Of a stretch of DNA of 64,000 nucleotides, positions 39,174 to 47,676 are shown in pieces. Position numbers and translations under genes: made by a program. How positions within the stretch are numbered: the stretch's first letter is position 1; each line of letters begins with the position of its first letter. The DNA is from Pseudomonas sp. ACM7 (GTDB lineage Bacteria > Pseudomonadota > Gammaproteobacteria > Pseudomonadales > Pseudomonadaceae), in the NCBI RefSeq assembly GCF_004136015.1, contig NZ_CP024866.1:2134460-2198459 (forward strand), in the 5' to 3' direction. A model generated the notes under the pieces. It was not told the origin of the DNA. It saw only the letters and a program-made list of their open reading frames with translations, and ran no database searches.

Positions 39174-39778
39174 TGTCTAGCGTAATTCAAACCTGTGGGA
39201 GCGGGCTTGCTCGCGAATGCGATGGGCCAGCCACCTCCAATGCTGGATGTGCCAACGCCATCGCGAGCAAGCTCGCTCCCACAGGGTGTGCGGTGGTGCT
39301 GCGCTTCCTGCTTTTGGGTTGCGTCCTGTTGCTGAGCGCCTGCGCCAGTCGGGCGCCGCTGCCCGAGCAAACCCCGAACCTGTCGTTGCCGCTGCAATTG
39401 CACATCCAGCGTCTGGTGGCCGATCAACGGCAGGACTGGGTGCTGGTGATACAGCGTGAAGGCCTAGGCATTCGCTGGTCGATGATGGACTTGCTGGGCA
39501 TTCCACAGGCACGTCAGAAACTGGTCGACGGCGAGTGGCAGGCTGACGGTCTGCTGCCGCCCAATCCGGAAGCGCGAGAGCTGTTCGCCGCGCTGCTGTT
39601 TGTGCTGACCCCCAAAGATGAACTGTCGGGCAACTATCCCGCCGCGTGGCAGCATGGCTCGCAACGATCCTTGCCAGCGCACTGGGAAGTCCGCTACTCA
39701 CAACCCATGAGCTTTGAATTGAACCTGCCCAAAGGCCCGAAATATCAAGTCACGCCGCTCAGCGGGGACGCGCCATGA
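39173..39778 (+). CDS. DUF3261 lipoprotein with REP-derived N-terminus
   Basis: The mature part matches DUF3261 proteins of aryl polyene clusters: signal FLLLGCVLLLSAC with a lipobox (LSAC), then a small beta-rich domain (LQLHIQRLVADQRQDW). It is probably an outer membrane lipoprotein that receives the polyene lipid. The ATG at 39173 overlaps the methyltransferase stop and has GAAGG upstream, but codons 8-37 are REP sequence (39194-39283) read in frame. Two adjacent GTG codons at 39293 and 39296, six bases after an AGGG, could instead start a normal lipoprotein. I cannot decide between these starts. Confidence 0.75.
   Translation: MSSVIQTCGSGLARECDGPATSNAGCANAIASKLAPTGCAVVLRFLLLGCVLLLSACASRAPLPEQTPNLSLPLQLHIQRLVADQRQDWVLVIQREGLGIRWSMMDLLGIPQARQKLVDGEWQADGLLPPNPEARELFAALLFVLTPKDELSGNYPAAWQHGSQRSLPAHWEVRYSQPMSFELNLPKGPKYQVTPLSGDAP
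39194..39283. repeat. REP doublet at the 5' end of the DUF3261 gene
   Basis: TGTGGGAGCGGGCTTGCTCG at 39194 and the inverted GAGCAAGCTCGCTCCCACA ending 39283. It lies between the overlapping ATG and the lipoprotein signal core, with no stop codon in the gene's frame. Confidence 0.88.
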
Positions 39779-40971
39779 CGGCCTACCTGAATGCCCTCGG
39801 GGTGATCTGCGCCCTGGGCCGTGACAAGTCCGAAGTCGCTCGCAACCTGTTTGCCGGTGACTGTTCGGGCATGCGCAATGAGGCTGGCTGGGTGGCGGAA
39901 CGGTCGTTGCCCGTGGCCGCGGTCCGCGGCGAACTGGCGCCGATCCCGGCTGAGCTTGCGCCGCAAGACACTCGTAATAATCAATTGCTGCTGGAAGCCG
40001 CGCTGCAAATTCGCGAAGACATCGACCAGGCGATCCAGACCTACGGCCGCGACCGCATCGGTATCGTTCTGGGCACCAGCACCTCGGGCATCGACGAAGC
40101 CAGTCGCGGCCTGGCCCATTACATCCGCGAGCATCAGTTCCCGGCCGATTACGACTATCAGCAACAGGAGCTCGGCGCTCCGGCGAACTTCCTTGCCGAC
40201 TGGCTGCAACTGAGCGGCCCGGCCTATGTGATCTCCACGGCCTGCACCTCCAGCGCCCGAGCGCTGATGAGTGCTCAGCGACTGCTGGACCTGGGCATTT
40301 GCGATGCGGTGCTGTGCGGCGGTGTCGACAGCCTGTGCAAGCTGACCCTCAATGGGTTCTCGGCGCTGGAAGCGGTGTCCGGGCAACGCTGCAACCCGTT
40401 TTCTGTGAACCGTAACGGCATCAACATTGGCGAAGCGGCGGTGCTGTTTTTGATGAGCAAAAATGTCGGCGACAGCCAGCCGATTGCCCTGCTCGGCAGT
40501 GGCGCCAGCTCCGATGCGCATCACATTTCTGCGCCGGAACCGACCGGCCGTGGCGCCCTGCAAGCGATGCGCAAAGCCTTGAGCCGAGCACAACTGCAAC
40601 CGCAACAGATCGATTACCTGAACCTGCACGGCACCGCCACCCAACACAACGACGCCATGGAAAGCCTGGCGGTGGCGACGTTGTTCCCGACGGGTGTGCC
40701 GTGTTCGTCGACCAAACCCATGACCGGCCACACCCTCGGTGCGGCCGGCGCTCTGGAAGCGGCGTTCTGCTGGTTGAGCCTGAGTGCAGGCAATCGCGAG
40801 CACGCCCTGCCGCCTCACGTCTGGGACGGCCAACCGGATCCCAAATTGCCAGCTCTGAATTGGGTGACCCCGGCCGATCGCCTGACGTCCATTGCACCTC
40901 GCTATCTGATGAGCAATTCCTTTGCCTTCGGTGGTAACAACGTCAGCCTGATTATCGGAGACGCCCCATGA
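39775..40971 (+). CDS. Beta-ketoacyl-ACP synthase (aryl polyene, ApeO type)
   Basis: 398 residues, KAS II fold. Catalytic Cys is in ISTACTSSARA, His in LHGTATQHND and His in TGHTLGAAGA, so it is catalytically complete. With the Cys-less partner encoded at 24996-25721 it should form the chain-extending ketosynthase heterodimer; this pairing is inferred from described aryl polyene enzymes. ATGA overlap with the DUF3261 stop. Confidence 0.9.
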   Translation: MTAYLNALGVICALGRDKSEVARNLFAGDCSGMRNEAGWVAERSLPVAAVRGELAPIPAELAPQDTRNNQLLLEAALQIREDIDQAIQTYGRDRIGIVLGTSTSGIDEASRGLAHYIREHQFPADYDYQQQELGAPANFLADWLQLSGPAYVISTACTSSARALMSAQRLLDLGICDAVLCGGVDSLCKLTLNGFSALEAVSGQRCNPFSVNRNGINIGEAAVLFLMSKNVGDSQPIALLGSGASSDAHHISAPEPTGRGALQAMRKALSRAQLQPQQIDYLNLHGTATQHNDAMESLAVATLFPTGVPCSSTKPMTGHTLGAAGALEAAFCWLSLSAGNREHALPPHVWDGQPDPKLPALNWVTPADRLTSIAPRYLMSNSFAFGGNNVSLIIGDAP

Positions 40972-41429
40972 TTGACTGGCCGATCGCCGAACTGCTGCCG
41001 CACGCTGGCGACATGATCTTTATCGAGCAGATCCTGTCGTTCGATGACGAGCAGATTTACACCCGCCTCACGGTCAAACCCGATGGCCTGTTCAACCGCC
41101 CGGACGGCAGCCTGCCGGCCTGGGTCGGCATCGAACTGATGGCCCAGAGCGTCGCCGCCTACGCCGGTTGCCATGCGCGCCAGCGTGGCGATGCGGTGGA
41201 GCTGGGGTTTCTGCTCGGCACCCGCAAATTCGAATGCAACGTCGAGCACTTCCCTGCTGGCACCGAGCTGACCATCCACGGCATCCGCTCGCTGGAAGAC
41301 GACAACGGCATGGGCGTGTTCGAATGCCACATCACCGCGCCCGGCATTCACGCCACCGCTCGTCTGAACGTGTTCCGTCCGCCTCAGGCTGCTCAATACC
41401 TTCATGAAACCCAAGGAACCCAGCCATGA
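40968..41429 (+). CDS. Hot-dog 3-hydroxyacyl-ACP dehydratase (ApeP type)
   Basis: 153 residues, single hot-dog fold with LLPHAGDMIFIEQI (catalytic His13) and GIELMAQSVAAYAG in the central helix. It should dehydrate 3-hydroxyacyl-ACP to the conjugated enoyl product, probably together with the hot-dog domain fused to the AMP-ligase. The gene overlaps both neighbours by four bases. Confidence 0.9.
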   Translation: MIDWPIAELLPHAGDMIFIEQILSFDDEQIYTRLTVKPDGLFNRPDGSLPAWVGIELMAQSVAAYAGCHARQRGDAVELGFLLGTRKFECNVEHFPAGTELTIHGIRSLEDDNGMGVFECHITAPGIHATARLNVFRPPQAAQYLHETQGTQP

Positions 41430-42154
41430 CTGAATCCGTACTGATCACCGGTTCCAGCCGTGGCATCGGCCGCGCCATCGCTTTGCGTCTGGCCCAGGCC
41501 GGGCATGACATCGTGCTGCATTGCCGCAGCGGCCTGGCGGACGCTGAAGCCGTGAAGGCCGAAATCGAAGCCTTGGGGCGCAACGTGCGCATTCTGCAAT
41601 TCGACGTGTCCGATCGCGCCAACTGCAAAGCCATTCTCGAAGCCGACGTGGAAACCCACGGCGCCTATTACGGCGTGGTGCTGAACGCCGGCCTGACGCG
41701 CGACGGTGCTTTTCCGGCCTTGAGCGAAGATGATTGGGACGTGGTGATGCGCACCAACCTCGACGGTTTCTACAACGTGCTGCACCCGGTGATGATGCCG
41801 ATGATTCGTCGTCGCGCGGCCGGGCGGATTGTTTGCATCACCTCGGTTTCCGGGTTGATCGGCAACCGTGGCCAGGTCAACTACAGCGCTTCCAAGGCCG
41901 GTTTGATCGGCGCGGCGAAGGCGTTGGCGATCGAGTTGGGCAAGCGCAAAATTACCGTTAACTGTGTCGCACCCGGCTTGATCGACACCGCGATGCTCGA
42001 TGAAAACGTGCCGGTGGAAGAAATGATGAAAATGATCCCCGCACAACGCATGGGCACCCCGGAAGAGGTGGCCAGCGCGGTGAATTTCCTGATGTCGGCG
42101 GAAGCGTCGTACATCACCCGGCAGGTTCTGGCCGTCAACGGAGGCCTGTGCTGA
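41426..42154 (+). CDS. 3-oxoacyl-ACP reductase (FabG-like, ApeQ type)
   Basis: 242 residues, classical short-chain dehydrogenase: NADP motif TGSSRGIG (about 8-15), NAG segment (VLNAGLTRDG), catalytic Ser and YSASKAG. It reduces the 3-keto group after each extension. No enoyl reductase gene exists in the block, consistent with a fully conjugated polyene product. Confidence 0.92.
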   Translation: MTESVLITGSSRGIGRAIALRLAQAGHDIVLHCRSGLADAEAVKAEIEALGRNVRILQFDVSDRANCKAILEADVETHGAYYGVVLNAGLTRDGAFPALSEDDWDVVMRTNLDGFYNVLHPVMMPMIRRRAAGRIVCITSVSGLIGNRGQVNYSASKAGLIGAAKALAIELGKRKITVNCVAPGLIDTAMLDENVPVEEMMKMIPAQRMGTPEEVASAVNFLMSAEASYITRQVLAVNGGLC

Positions 42155-43380
42155 TGAAGCGCGTCGTCGTCACCGGCATGGCCGGCATCACCTCGCTGGG
42201 TAGCGATTGGGACACCATCGCCGCTAACTTTGCGGCCCACCGCAGCGGCATACGCCGCATGGACGAGTGGGATCGTTTCACCGAACTCAACACGCGCCTC
42301 GCGGGGCCGATCGACGACTTCAAAGTGCCGAGCCACTGGACCCGCAAGCAATTGCGCAGCATGGGCCGCGTCTCGCGCCTGGCGGTCGGCGCGGCAGAAC
42401 AGGCATTGGCCGATGCCGGGCTGTTGGGTGACCCGTCGATCAAGGACGGGCGCATGGGCGTTTCCTGCGGCTCATCCACCGGCAGCACCGACGAGATCAA
42501 GGCGTTCGGCAACATGCTGCTCAACTCGGTGGCCGAGGGCCTGAACGCCAACTCCTATGTGCGCATGATGCCGCACACCACGGCGGCGAATATCAGCATC
42601 TTCTTCGGCATTACCGGCCGATTGATCCCGACCTCCAGCGCTTGCACCAGCGGCAGTCAGGGCATCGGTTATGCCTACGAGTCGGTCAAGTTTGGTCGCC
42701 TGCCATTGATGCTCGCCGGCGGTGCCGAAGAACTGTGCCCCACCGAAGCCATGGTCTTCGATGCGCTCTACGCCACCAGCCTGAAAAACGATGCGCCGCA
42801 AACTTCCCCACGCCCCTACGACAGCGGCCGCGATGGCCTGGTGATCGGCGAAGGCAGCGGCATGCTGGTGCTCGAAGAACTCGAACACGCATTGGCTCGC
42901 GGTGCGCACATCCACGCCGAACTCGTCGGTTTCGGCAGCAACGCCGACGGCCAGCACGCCACCCGCCCAGAGCAGGTCACCATGCGCCGGGCCATGGAGC
43001 TGGCGCTGGAAGACGCCGGGCTGAAGCCTTCTGACATCGGCTACGTGAACGGTCACGGCACCGCGACTGAACAGGGCGACATTGCCGAAACACTGGCAAC
43101 GAGCGCGTTGTTCGGCGAGCACATGCCGATCAGCTCGCAAAAGAGCTTCCTTGGCCACACCCTCGGAGCCTGCGGTGCGCTGGAATCCTGGTTCAGCATC
43201 GAAATGATGAACCGCGACCTGTACGTCCACACCCTCAACCTCGACGACGTCGACCCGCACTGCGGCAAACTCGATTACCTGCGCGGCGAGTTCCGGCAGA
43301 TGAGCAACCAGTACGTGATGAACAATAATTTTGCGTTTGGTGGGGTTAATACTTCGCTGATCTTTCGGCGTTGGTCGTAA
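42154..43380 (+). CDS. Beta-ketoacyl-ACP synthase (FabF-like, ApeR type)
   Basis: 408 residues, complete KAS II: Cys in TSSACTSGSQG, His in VNGHGTATEQGD and His in FLGHTLGACGALE. It is the second catalytic ketosynthase of the cluster, probably a homodimer used for starter or early extension. The ATG at 42154 has GGAGG nine bases before it and overlaps the reductase stop by one base; a GTG at 42148 is too close to the GGAGG. It is the last gene of the operon; a gap of about 160 bases follows, with a degenerate REP fragment (CCCACGCAGGAGCGGGGG). Confidence 0.92.
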   Translation: MKRVVVTGMAGITSLGSDWDTIAANFAAHRSGIRRMDEWDRFTELNTRLAGPIDDFKVPSHWTRKQLRSMGRVSRLAVGAAEQALADAGLLGDPSIKDGRMGVSCGSSTGSTDEIKAFGNMLLNSVAEGLNANSYVRMMPHTTAANISIFFGITGRLIPTSSACTSGSQGIGYAYESVKFGRLPLMLAGGAEELCPTEAMVFDALYATSLKNDAPQTSPRPYDSGRDGLVIGEGSGMLVLEELEHALARGAHIHAELVGFGSNADGQHATRPEQVTMRRAMELALEDAGLKPSDIGYVNGHGTATEQGDIAETLATSALFGEHMPISSQKSFLGHTLGACGALESWFSIEMMNRDLYVHTLNLDDVDPHCGKLDYLRGEFRQMSNQYVMNNNFAFGGVNTSLIFRRWS

Positions 43381-43542
43381 CAGGGAAGTAGGTGATTGAT
43401 CATTCCCACGCAGGAGCGGGGGAAGGATCAGTCAATCCCATCTACACTCGCTGAATCAGACCGCATGCACCCAGCCTGCTCGAACCGAAAACGCTGATAC
43501 GTCGCATGACTCGCGGTTCTCTTTCACGTCAAGGAGATGACC

Positions 43543-43980
43543 ATGCAAGTGAAAGCCCTGATCGCCGCGTTACTGTTCGGCCTGCTGCCCAGTGCCAGCC
43601 AGGCGACCAATCTGATGTACATGCCTTTTGAGACAGTCCTGTCCAATGCGATCCGCGCCGGGCGGCTCGATGGCAGCGTGAGGTTCTACCTGGCCGGCAA
43701 CGGACCGACGGAGCACCTTCAAGTGTTGCGCACGAATGTCGTCAGCGACTGGCCCACCAATGCCTCCAACAAGAGCGATTTCGATGCCTGTGAGTGGGCA
43801 GTGCAATCGACGTTGATCGAGTTGCAAGCAGAGGCAAAGCGAGTCGGGGCGAATGCTGTGACCAACATCGTGAGTTATTACGATCAGCATGTGCGCCAAG
43901 ACCTGAACACCTATGAGTGCCGGGCCGGAGTGTTTGTGGCGCGAGTAGCGTTGCGCGGGGATTTGGTACAGGTGCAGTGA
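43543..43980 (+). CDS. Small exported protein of unknown function
   Basis: 145 residues with a signal peptide (MQVKALIAALLFGLLPSASQ, cleavage near A21). The body has two Cys residues (CEWAVQS and ECRAGVF) that may form a disulfide, and a segment QAEAKRVGANAVTNIVSYY resembling the YbjQ/YajI-like proteins often mislabelled excinuclease in Pseudomonas. AAGGAG is six bases before the ATG at 43543, preferred over the ATG at 43537 that touches it. Function unknown. Confidence 0.8.
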   Translation: MQVKALIAALLFGLLPSASQATNLMYMPFETVLSNAIRAGRLDGSVRFYLAGNGPTEHLQVLRTNVVSDWPTNASNKSDFDACEWAVQSTLIELQAEAKRVGANAVTNIVSYYDQHVRQDLNTYECRAGVFVARVALRGDLVQVQ

Positions 43981-44023
43981 ACGGGACCACCCCCGCGATT
44001 TACGCAGGGGGTCGCCCAGTCGC

Positions 44024-44467
44024 TTACTGAGCTTGAATCAATTTGCTTTCAGCGACGCCAGCGCGGCCTGTCTTGTCGTCGACGACTTGCAGGTTGTTGC
44101 GCGCCTTGATGAAGCCCACTTTCACTTCCTGCCAGACAAAGTAGTTCTTGCCGGCTTCTGCGGTGAGTTTCAGTTCAGAATCGTTTTCCGCCGAAGACAC
44201 CAGGGTCTGTTGACCGGCCGGGACGGATAACATCAGGTAAGACTTGGCGACGGTTTGCCCTACTGGCTTGCCATTGAGTGCCACCGGCATTTTCACGCCT
44301 GCACCCATACTCTCGTTGCGATAAACGTAGATATTGGCTTTGTCCGGGGTGACCTGAAAGGTCTTGGCCTGAGCGTCCTGGCTTTCATCCGCCATTTTTA
44401 CCGAAGCACAACCACCGGTCAGAGCGGTCAACGCCAGCAAAGCGGTGAAGGTTAACTGCTTGAACAT
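44024..44467 (-). CDS. DUF2846-type lipoprotein
   Basis: 147 residues. Signal MFKQLTFTALLALTALTGGC with lipobox TGGC, then a small beta domain typical of DUF2846 (ANIYVYRNESMGAGVKMPVALNG, QTLVSSAENDSELKL). It is an outer membrane lipoprotein of unknown role. The residue after the lipid-bearing Cys is Ala, so outer membrane sorting is expected. Confidence 0.88.
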   Translation of the reverse strand: MFKQLTFTALLALTALTGGCASVKMADESQDAQAKTFQVTPDKANIYVYRNESMGAGVKMPVALNGKPVGQTVAKSYLMLSVPAGQQTLVSSAENDSELKLTAEAGKNYFVWQEVKVGFIKARNNLQVVDDKTGRAGVAESKLIQAQ

Positions 44468-44588
44468 CCTGTATCTCCATTGTTTTGATGAGTCCCACGA
44501 CAGTTGTCGGCCGTACCCAACAAAACCTTGAAGCTCAATGGCATCGTAACCGCCCCTCTGATCTTCCTGCGCTGATCAGTTACGTCGC

Positions 44589-44855
44589 TCAGCGTGGATC
44601 GAGGTTATCCAGCACCCGGTTCACCGCCAGTTCTCCCAGCATGATCGACTGCTGAATCCCCAGCAGTGTGTTGCTTTGTGATCCTTTCAGGTACCTCGCG
44701 AAATCGCTCGCCATGACATTCGCTGATGCCAGCGATTCACAGGCGTATTCCAGAAGGGTTTGATTGTCGACTTCGGGGGCGATGAGGAAGATTGTACTGG
44801 GTTGGCGTGGAGCGTCCGGATCGGTGCCCGGTGGATTTTCTGTTGTATTGGTCAT
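44589..44855 (-). CDS. DUF6124 (formerly DUF3077) small protein
   Basis: 88 residues, acidic N-terminus (MTNTTENPPGTDPDAP) then a helical part with QTLLEYACESLASANVMASD and ending LDNLDPR. It matches the Pseudomonas-specific family of multiple small paralogues; function unknown. GGAGG precedes the ATG by seven bases. The upstream 200 bases form an elaborate set of hairpins (see 44909-45078), suggesting RNA-level control. Confidence 0.85.
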   Translation of the reverse strand: MTNTTENPPGTDPDAPRQPSTIFLIAPEVDNQTLLEYACESLASANVMASDFARYLKGSQSNTLLGIQQSIMLGELAVNRVLDNLDPR

Positions 44856-44908
44856 GCTTCGGCCTCCAAAAAAGTGGAGCCGTCACCGAGTGTTATTAAA
44901 CAAAAGGG

Positions 44909-45078
44909 TGGCAGCTGTACGCAGGTTAGTAGACCGGGGACACACGAAACCGGCGCGCCCGAAGGCGCCCTGCGCATAGCTGCCATCAAGGGCAGGTATA
45001 GAAATACCTGCCTATCTGGAGCGCAAATGCGCTTCGTATGACCACGGGCTACTAAACCCGATCACTGACAATCAGTGA
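44909..45078 (-). ncRNA. Candidate structured leader RNA of the DUF6124 gene
   Basis: The gap 44856-45201 holds several precise inverted repeats: TCACTGA/TCAGTGA (45062-45078), CGGG/CCCG (45045-45060), AGCGC/GCGCT (45020-45033), a perfect 9-base stem GGCAGGTAT/ATACCTGCC (44991-45012) and GGCGC/GCGCC (about 44952-44968). Two long-range helices also pair: 44909-44922 with 44972-44985 (14 bases, one mismatch, one wobble), and GGTTAGTAG at 44924-44932 with CTACTAAACC at 45049-45058. Their arms interleave, so they form a pseudoknot or exclude one another. Orientation toward DUF6124 (minus strand) is inferred. Confidence 0.55.
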
Positions 45079-45201
45079 CGCGAATCAAGTTACCGACGGC
45101 CCCCAAGGCGCACAAGCCGGCGGATTCTGGGCTAGTCGTAGGCCCTGCCGCAAGGCGCTGTAGCCTCCCGGAATATAGCTTCGGAAATGTCCGACAAGAC
45201 A

Positions 45202-46104
45202 TCACGATTTCAGCGGCTCAACCTTACGCGTCAACAACTCCACAAACGCCCTGGCCATTGGCGACTTCTGATCCTTACGCTGCACCAGCCACACTGCCGA
45301 CACCGCCTCTGGATCGAGCAGAGGCCGATAGACCACCCCTTCGATGCGCATCCGCTGATAGGACGCCGGCAGCACGGATACACCCAACCCCGCCGCCACC
45401 AGACCAATGATCGTCATCGCCTCGCCCGCCTCCTGTGCAAAGTGCGGACTAAACCCCGCATCCCGCGCCAGGCTGAGCAATTGCGCGTACAGACCACTGC
45501 CATAACTGCGTGGGAAAAATACGAAGGGTTCGAGCGCCAGAGCTGACAGAAACAAGCCTTCTTCGCTACCGGTCACCAACGGATGCTTCGAGCTGAGCAC
45601 CGCCACCAGCGGCTCACGCATCAACTCCACCACGCTGAGCGAGTCCGGCAACCCAAGCGGCCGCATGATCCCGACTTCAATCGACTCATCCACCAACGCA
45701 TCGGCGACCTGGGTGCTGCTCATCTCCCGCAGGTTCAGGTGCACCGCCGGAAATCGTTGGCGAAACGAAAAAATCGCCTGTGGAATGGTCGAGTTGAACG
45801 GCGCCGACGAGGTGAAGCCGATCTTCAGTTCGCCCAATTCACCCAACTGCGCACGCCGTGCAACATCCGCCGCCTTGTCGACCTGCGCCAACACCAGCCG
45901 CGCCTCTTCCAGAAACAGCCGACCGGCTTCACTGAGTTCGACCCGACGATTGGTCCGCTCGAACAACCGCGCGCCCACCTCTTGCTCCAGCGCCTGAATC
46001 TGCTGGCTCAGGGGTGGTTGCGAGATGCCCAGCACCTGGGCGGCGCGGCCGAAGTGCAGTTCTTCGGCAACAGCAATGAAGTAGCGCAGGTGACGCAATT
46101 CCAT
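45202..46104 (-). CDS. LysR-family transcriptional regulator
   Basis: 300 residues: N-terminal winged helix-turn-helix (MELRHLRYFIAVAEELHFGR, QPPLSQQIQALE) and C-terminal periplasmic-binding-like effector domain (GELKIGFTSSAPFN). It is divergent from the MFS transporter gene and probably controls it, the usual arrangement for LysR regulators. The effector is unknown. Confidence 0.93.
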   Translation of the reverse strand: MELRHLRYFIAVAEELHFGRAAQVLGISQPPLSQQIQALEQEVGARLFERTNRRVELSEAGRLFLEEARLVLAQVDKAADVARRAQLGELGELKIGFTSSAPFNSTIPQAIFSFRQRFPAVHLNLREMSSTQVADALVDESIEVGIMRPLGLPDSLSVVELMREPLVAVLSSKHPLVTGSEEGLFLSALALEPFVFFPRSYGSGLYAQLLSLARDAGFSPHFAQEAGEAMTIIGLVAAGLGVSVLPASYQRMRIEGVVYRPLLDPEAVSAVWLVQRKDQKSPMARAFVELLTRKVEPLKS

Positions 46105-46116
46105 GAAAACTCCATT

Positions 46117-46141
46117 AGGTCGTTAAACCTATCAAACAGGT
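46117..46141. promoter_or_regulatory. Candidate LysR operator between regulator and MFS gene
   Basis: Three alternating half-sites, AGGT-N6-ACCT-N7-AGGT, lie directly before the LysR start in the 118-base divergent gap. The symmetry and place fit a LysR autoregulatory/activator site. The binding protein is inferred. Confidence 0.45.
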
Positions 46142-46222
46142 CGAACAATATATTGGATTGAATCATTAGGCAGCTATATGCTTTTTTCATTGCCTGACCG
46201 GCTGCGTCCTCCGAGGTCCGAA

Positions 46223-47497
46223 GTGAAAACTGCTGTCGCTCCACTTGCCCATGAAGTTCCGCCCGCAGCGGTGGACGATGTTGTCGCCGAACTAAAGGAG
46301 ATCTACATCGAAAAAGGCACACCGATGTTCATGCGCACGGTGTTGGCGCTGTTCTCCGGCGGCTTCGCGACCTTCGCTCTGCTGTATTGCGTGCAGCCGA
46401 TGATGCCGCTGCTGTCCCATGAGTACTCCATCAACGCGGCGCAGAGCAGTCTGATCCTGTCGGTCGCCACCGGTATGCTCGCCATTGGTCTGCTGATCAC
46501 CGGCCCGATTTCTGATCGCATCGGGCGCAAACCGGTGATGGTCGCCGCGCTGTTCGCCGCCGCGCTCTGCACAATCGCCAGCTCAATGATGCCGAACTGG
46601 CACGGTGTATTGGTGATGCGCGCGCTGATAGGGTTGTCGTTGAGCGGTCTGGCAGCGGTCGCCATGACTTACTTGAGCGAAGAGATCCATCCACAGCACA
46701 TCGGTCTGGCCATGGGTTTGTACATCGGCGGCAACGCGATTGGCGGGATGTGCGGACGCTTGATCACTGGCGTGTTGATCGACTTCGTCAGCTGGCACAC
46801 GGCGATGCTGGTGATCGGCGGCCTGGCGCTGATCGCGGCGGCGGTGTTCTGGAAAATTCTTCCCGAGTCGCGCAACTTCCGCGCCCGTTCATTACACCCG
46901 CGCAGCTTGATTGACGGCTTCACCATGCACTTTCGCGACGCCGGCCTGCCGCTGCTGTTCCTTGAAGCTTTTGTGCTGATGGGCGCGTTCGTCACCCTCT
47001 TCAACTACATCGGTTATCGCCTGCTGGCCGAGCCGTACCACATGGATCAGGCCTTCGTCGGGCTGCTCTCGGTGGTGTATCTGTCGGGTATCTACAGCTC
47101 AGCGAAAATCGGCTCGTTGGCCGACAAACTAGGCCGGCGCAAAGTGCTTTGGGCGACGATCGTCCTGATGCTCGCAGGCCTTGCACTGACCATGTTGACG
47201 CCGCTGCCGGTGGTGATCATCGGGATGCTGATCTTCACCTTCGGCTTTTTCGGCGCCCATTCGGTGGCGAGTAGCTGGATTGGGCGTCGGGCGATCAAAG
47301 CCAAGGGGCAGGCGTCGTCGCTGTACTTGTTCAGCTACTACGCAGGGTCGAGCATCGCCGGGACGGCGGGCGGGGTGTTCTGGCACATGGGGGGGTGGAA
47401 CGGGATCGGGTTGTTCATTGGCGGGTTGCTGGTGATTGCGCTGCTGGTGGCGTTGAAACTGGCGAAGTTGCCACCGCTGGAAAATGTGAAGGCGTGA
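46223..47497 (+). CDS. Major facilitator superfamily transporter (YnfM-like)
   Basis: 424 residues with 12 membrane helices after a cytosolic N-terminal tail of about 45 residues. MFS loop motif GPISDRIGRKPVMV and LSGLAAVAMTYLSEEI fit the YnfM-like drug/metabolite exporter group. Substrate unknown. The start is placed at GTG 46223, with GAGG six bases before it; an ATG at 46178 would add 15 residues without a good ribosome site. Confidence 0.87.
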   Translation: MKTAVAPLAHEVPPAAVDDVVAELKEIYIEKGTPMFMRTVLALFSGGFATFALLYCVQPMMPLLSHEYSINAAQSSLILSVATGMLAIGLLITGPISDRIGRKPVMVAALFAAALCTIASSMMPNWHGVLVMRALIGLSLSGLAAVAMTYLSEEIHPQHIGLAMGLYIGGNAIGGMCGRLITGVLIDFVSWHTAMLVIGGLALIAAAVFWKILPESRNFRARSLHPRSLIDGFTMHFRDAGLPLLFLEAFVLMGAFVTLFNYIGYRLLAEPYHMDQAFVGLLSVVYLSGIYSSAKIGSLADKLGRRKVLWATIVLMLAGLALTMLTPLPVVIIGMLIFTFGFFGAHSVASSWIGRRAIKAKGQASSLYLFSYYAGSSIAGTAGGVFWHMGGWNGIGLFIGGLLVIALLVALKLAKLPPLENVKA

Positions 47498-47507
47498 CGC
47501 ACAACCC

Positions 47508-47604
47508 TGTGGTAGCGGCGGTGCGACTTGCTCGCGAAAGCGGTGGGTCAGTCGGCATCGATGTTGAATGATCAACCGCTTTCGCGAGCAAGCCCGCTCC
47601 CACA
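47508..47604. repeat. REP doublet with one degenerate arm
   Basis: The right arm (CGCGAGCAAGCCCGCTCCCACA, ending 47604) is intact; the left arm (TGTGGTAGCGGCGGTGCGAC at 47508) has several changes, so the doublet is decaying. It follows the MFS gene. Confidence 0.8.
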
Positions 47605-47634
47605 TTGACCGTGTACGATCTGGTACCTCATACA

Positions 47635-47662
47635 AAAACGCCCGGCACAAGCCGGGCGTTTT
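47635..47662. terminator. Bidirectional terminator between MFS gene and hemE
   Basis: A 12-base perfect stem AAAACGCCCGGC/GCCGGGCGTTTT with an ACAA loop, flanked by A and T runs on both sides. It can end both the MFS transcript (plus) and the hemE transcript (minus). Confidence 0.9.
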
Positions 47663-47676
47663 TTATTGGGCGACGA

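Noticed and set aside
29272..39283. Repeated GTGGGAGC sequences as a CRISPR array
   Set aside because: The copies are inverted pairs scattered singly between genes, without regular spacers; they are REP elements.
43981..44023. Terminator after the small exported protein (ACCCCCGCG ... CGCAGGGGGT)
   Set aside because: The stem has a bulge and there is no T tract on either strand, so it was not called.
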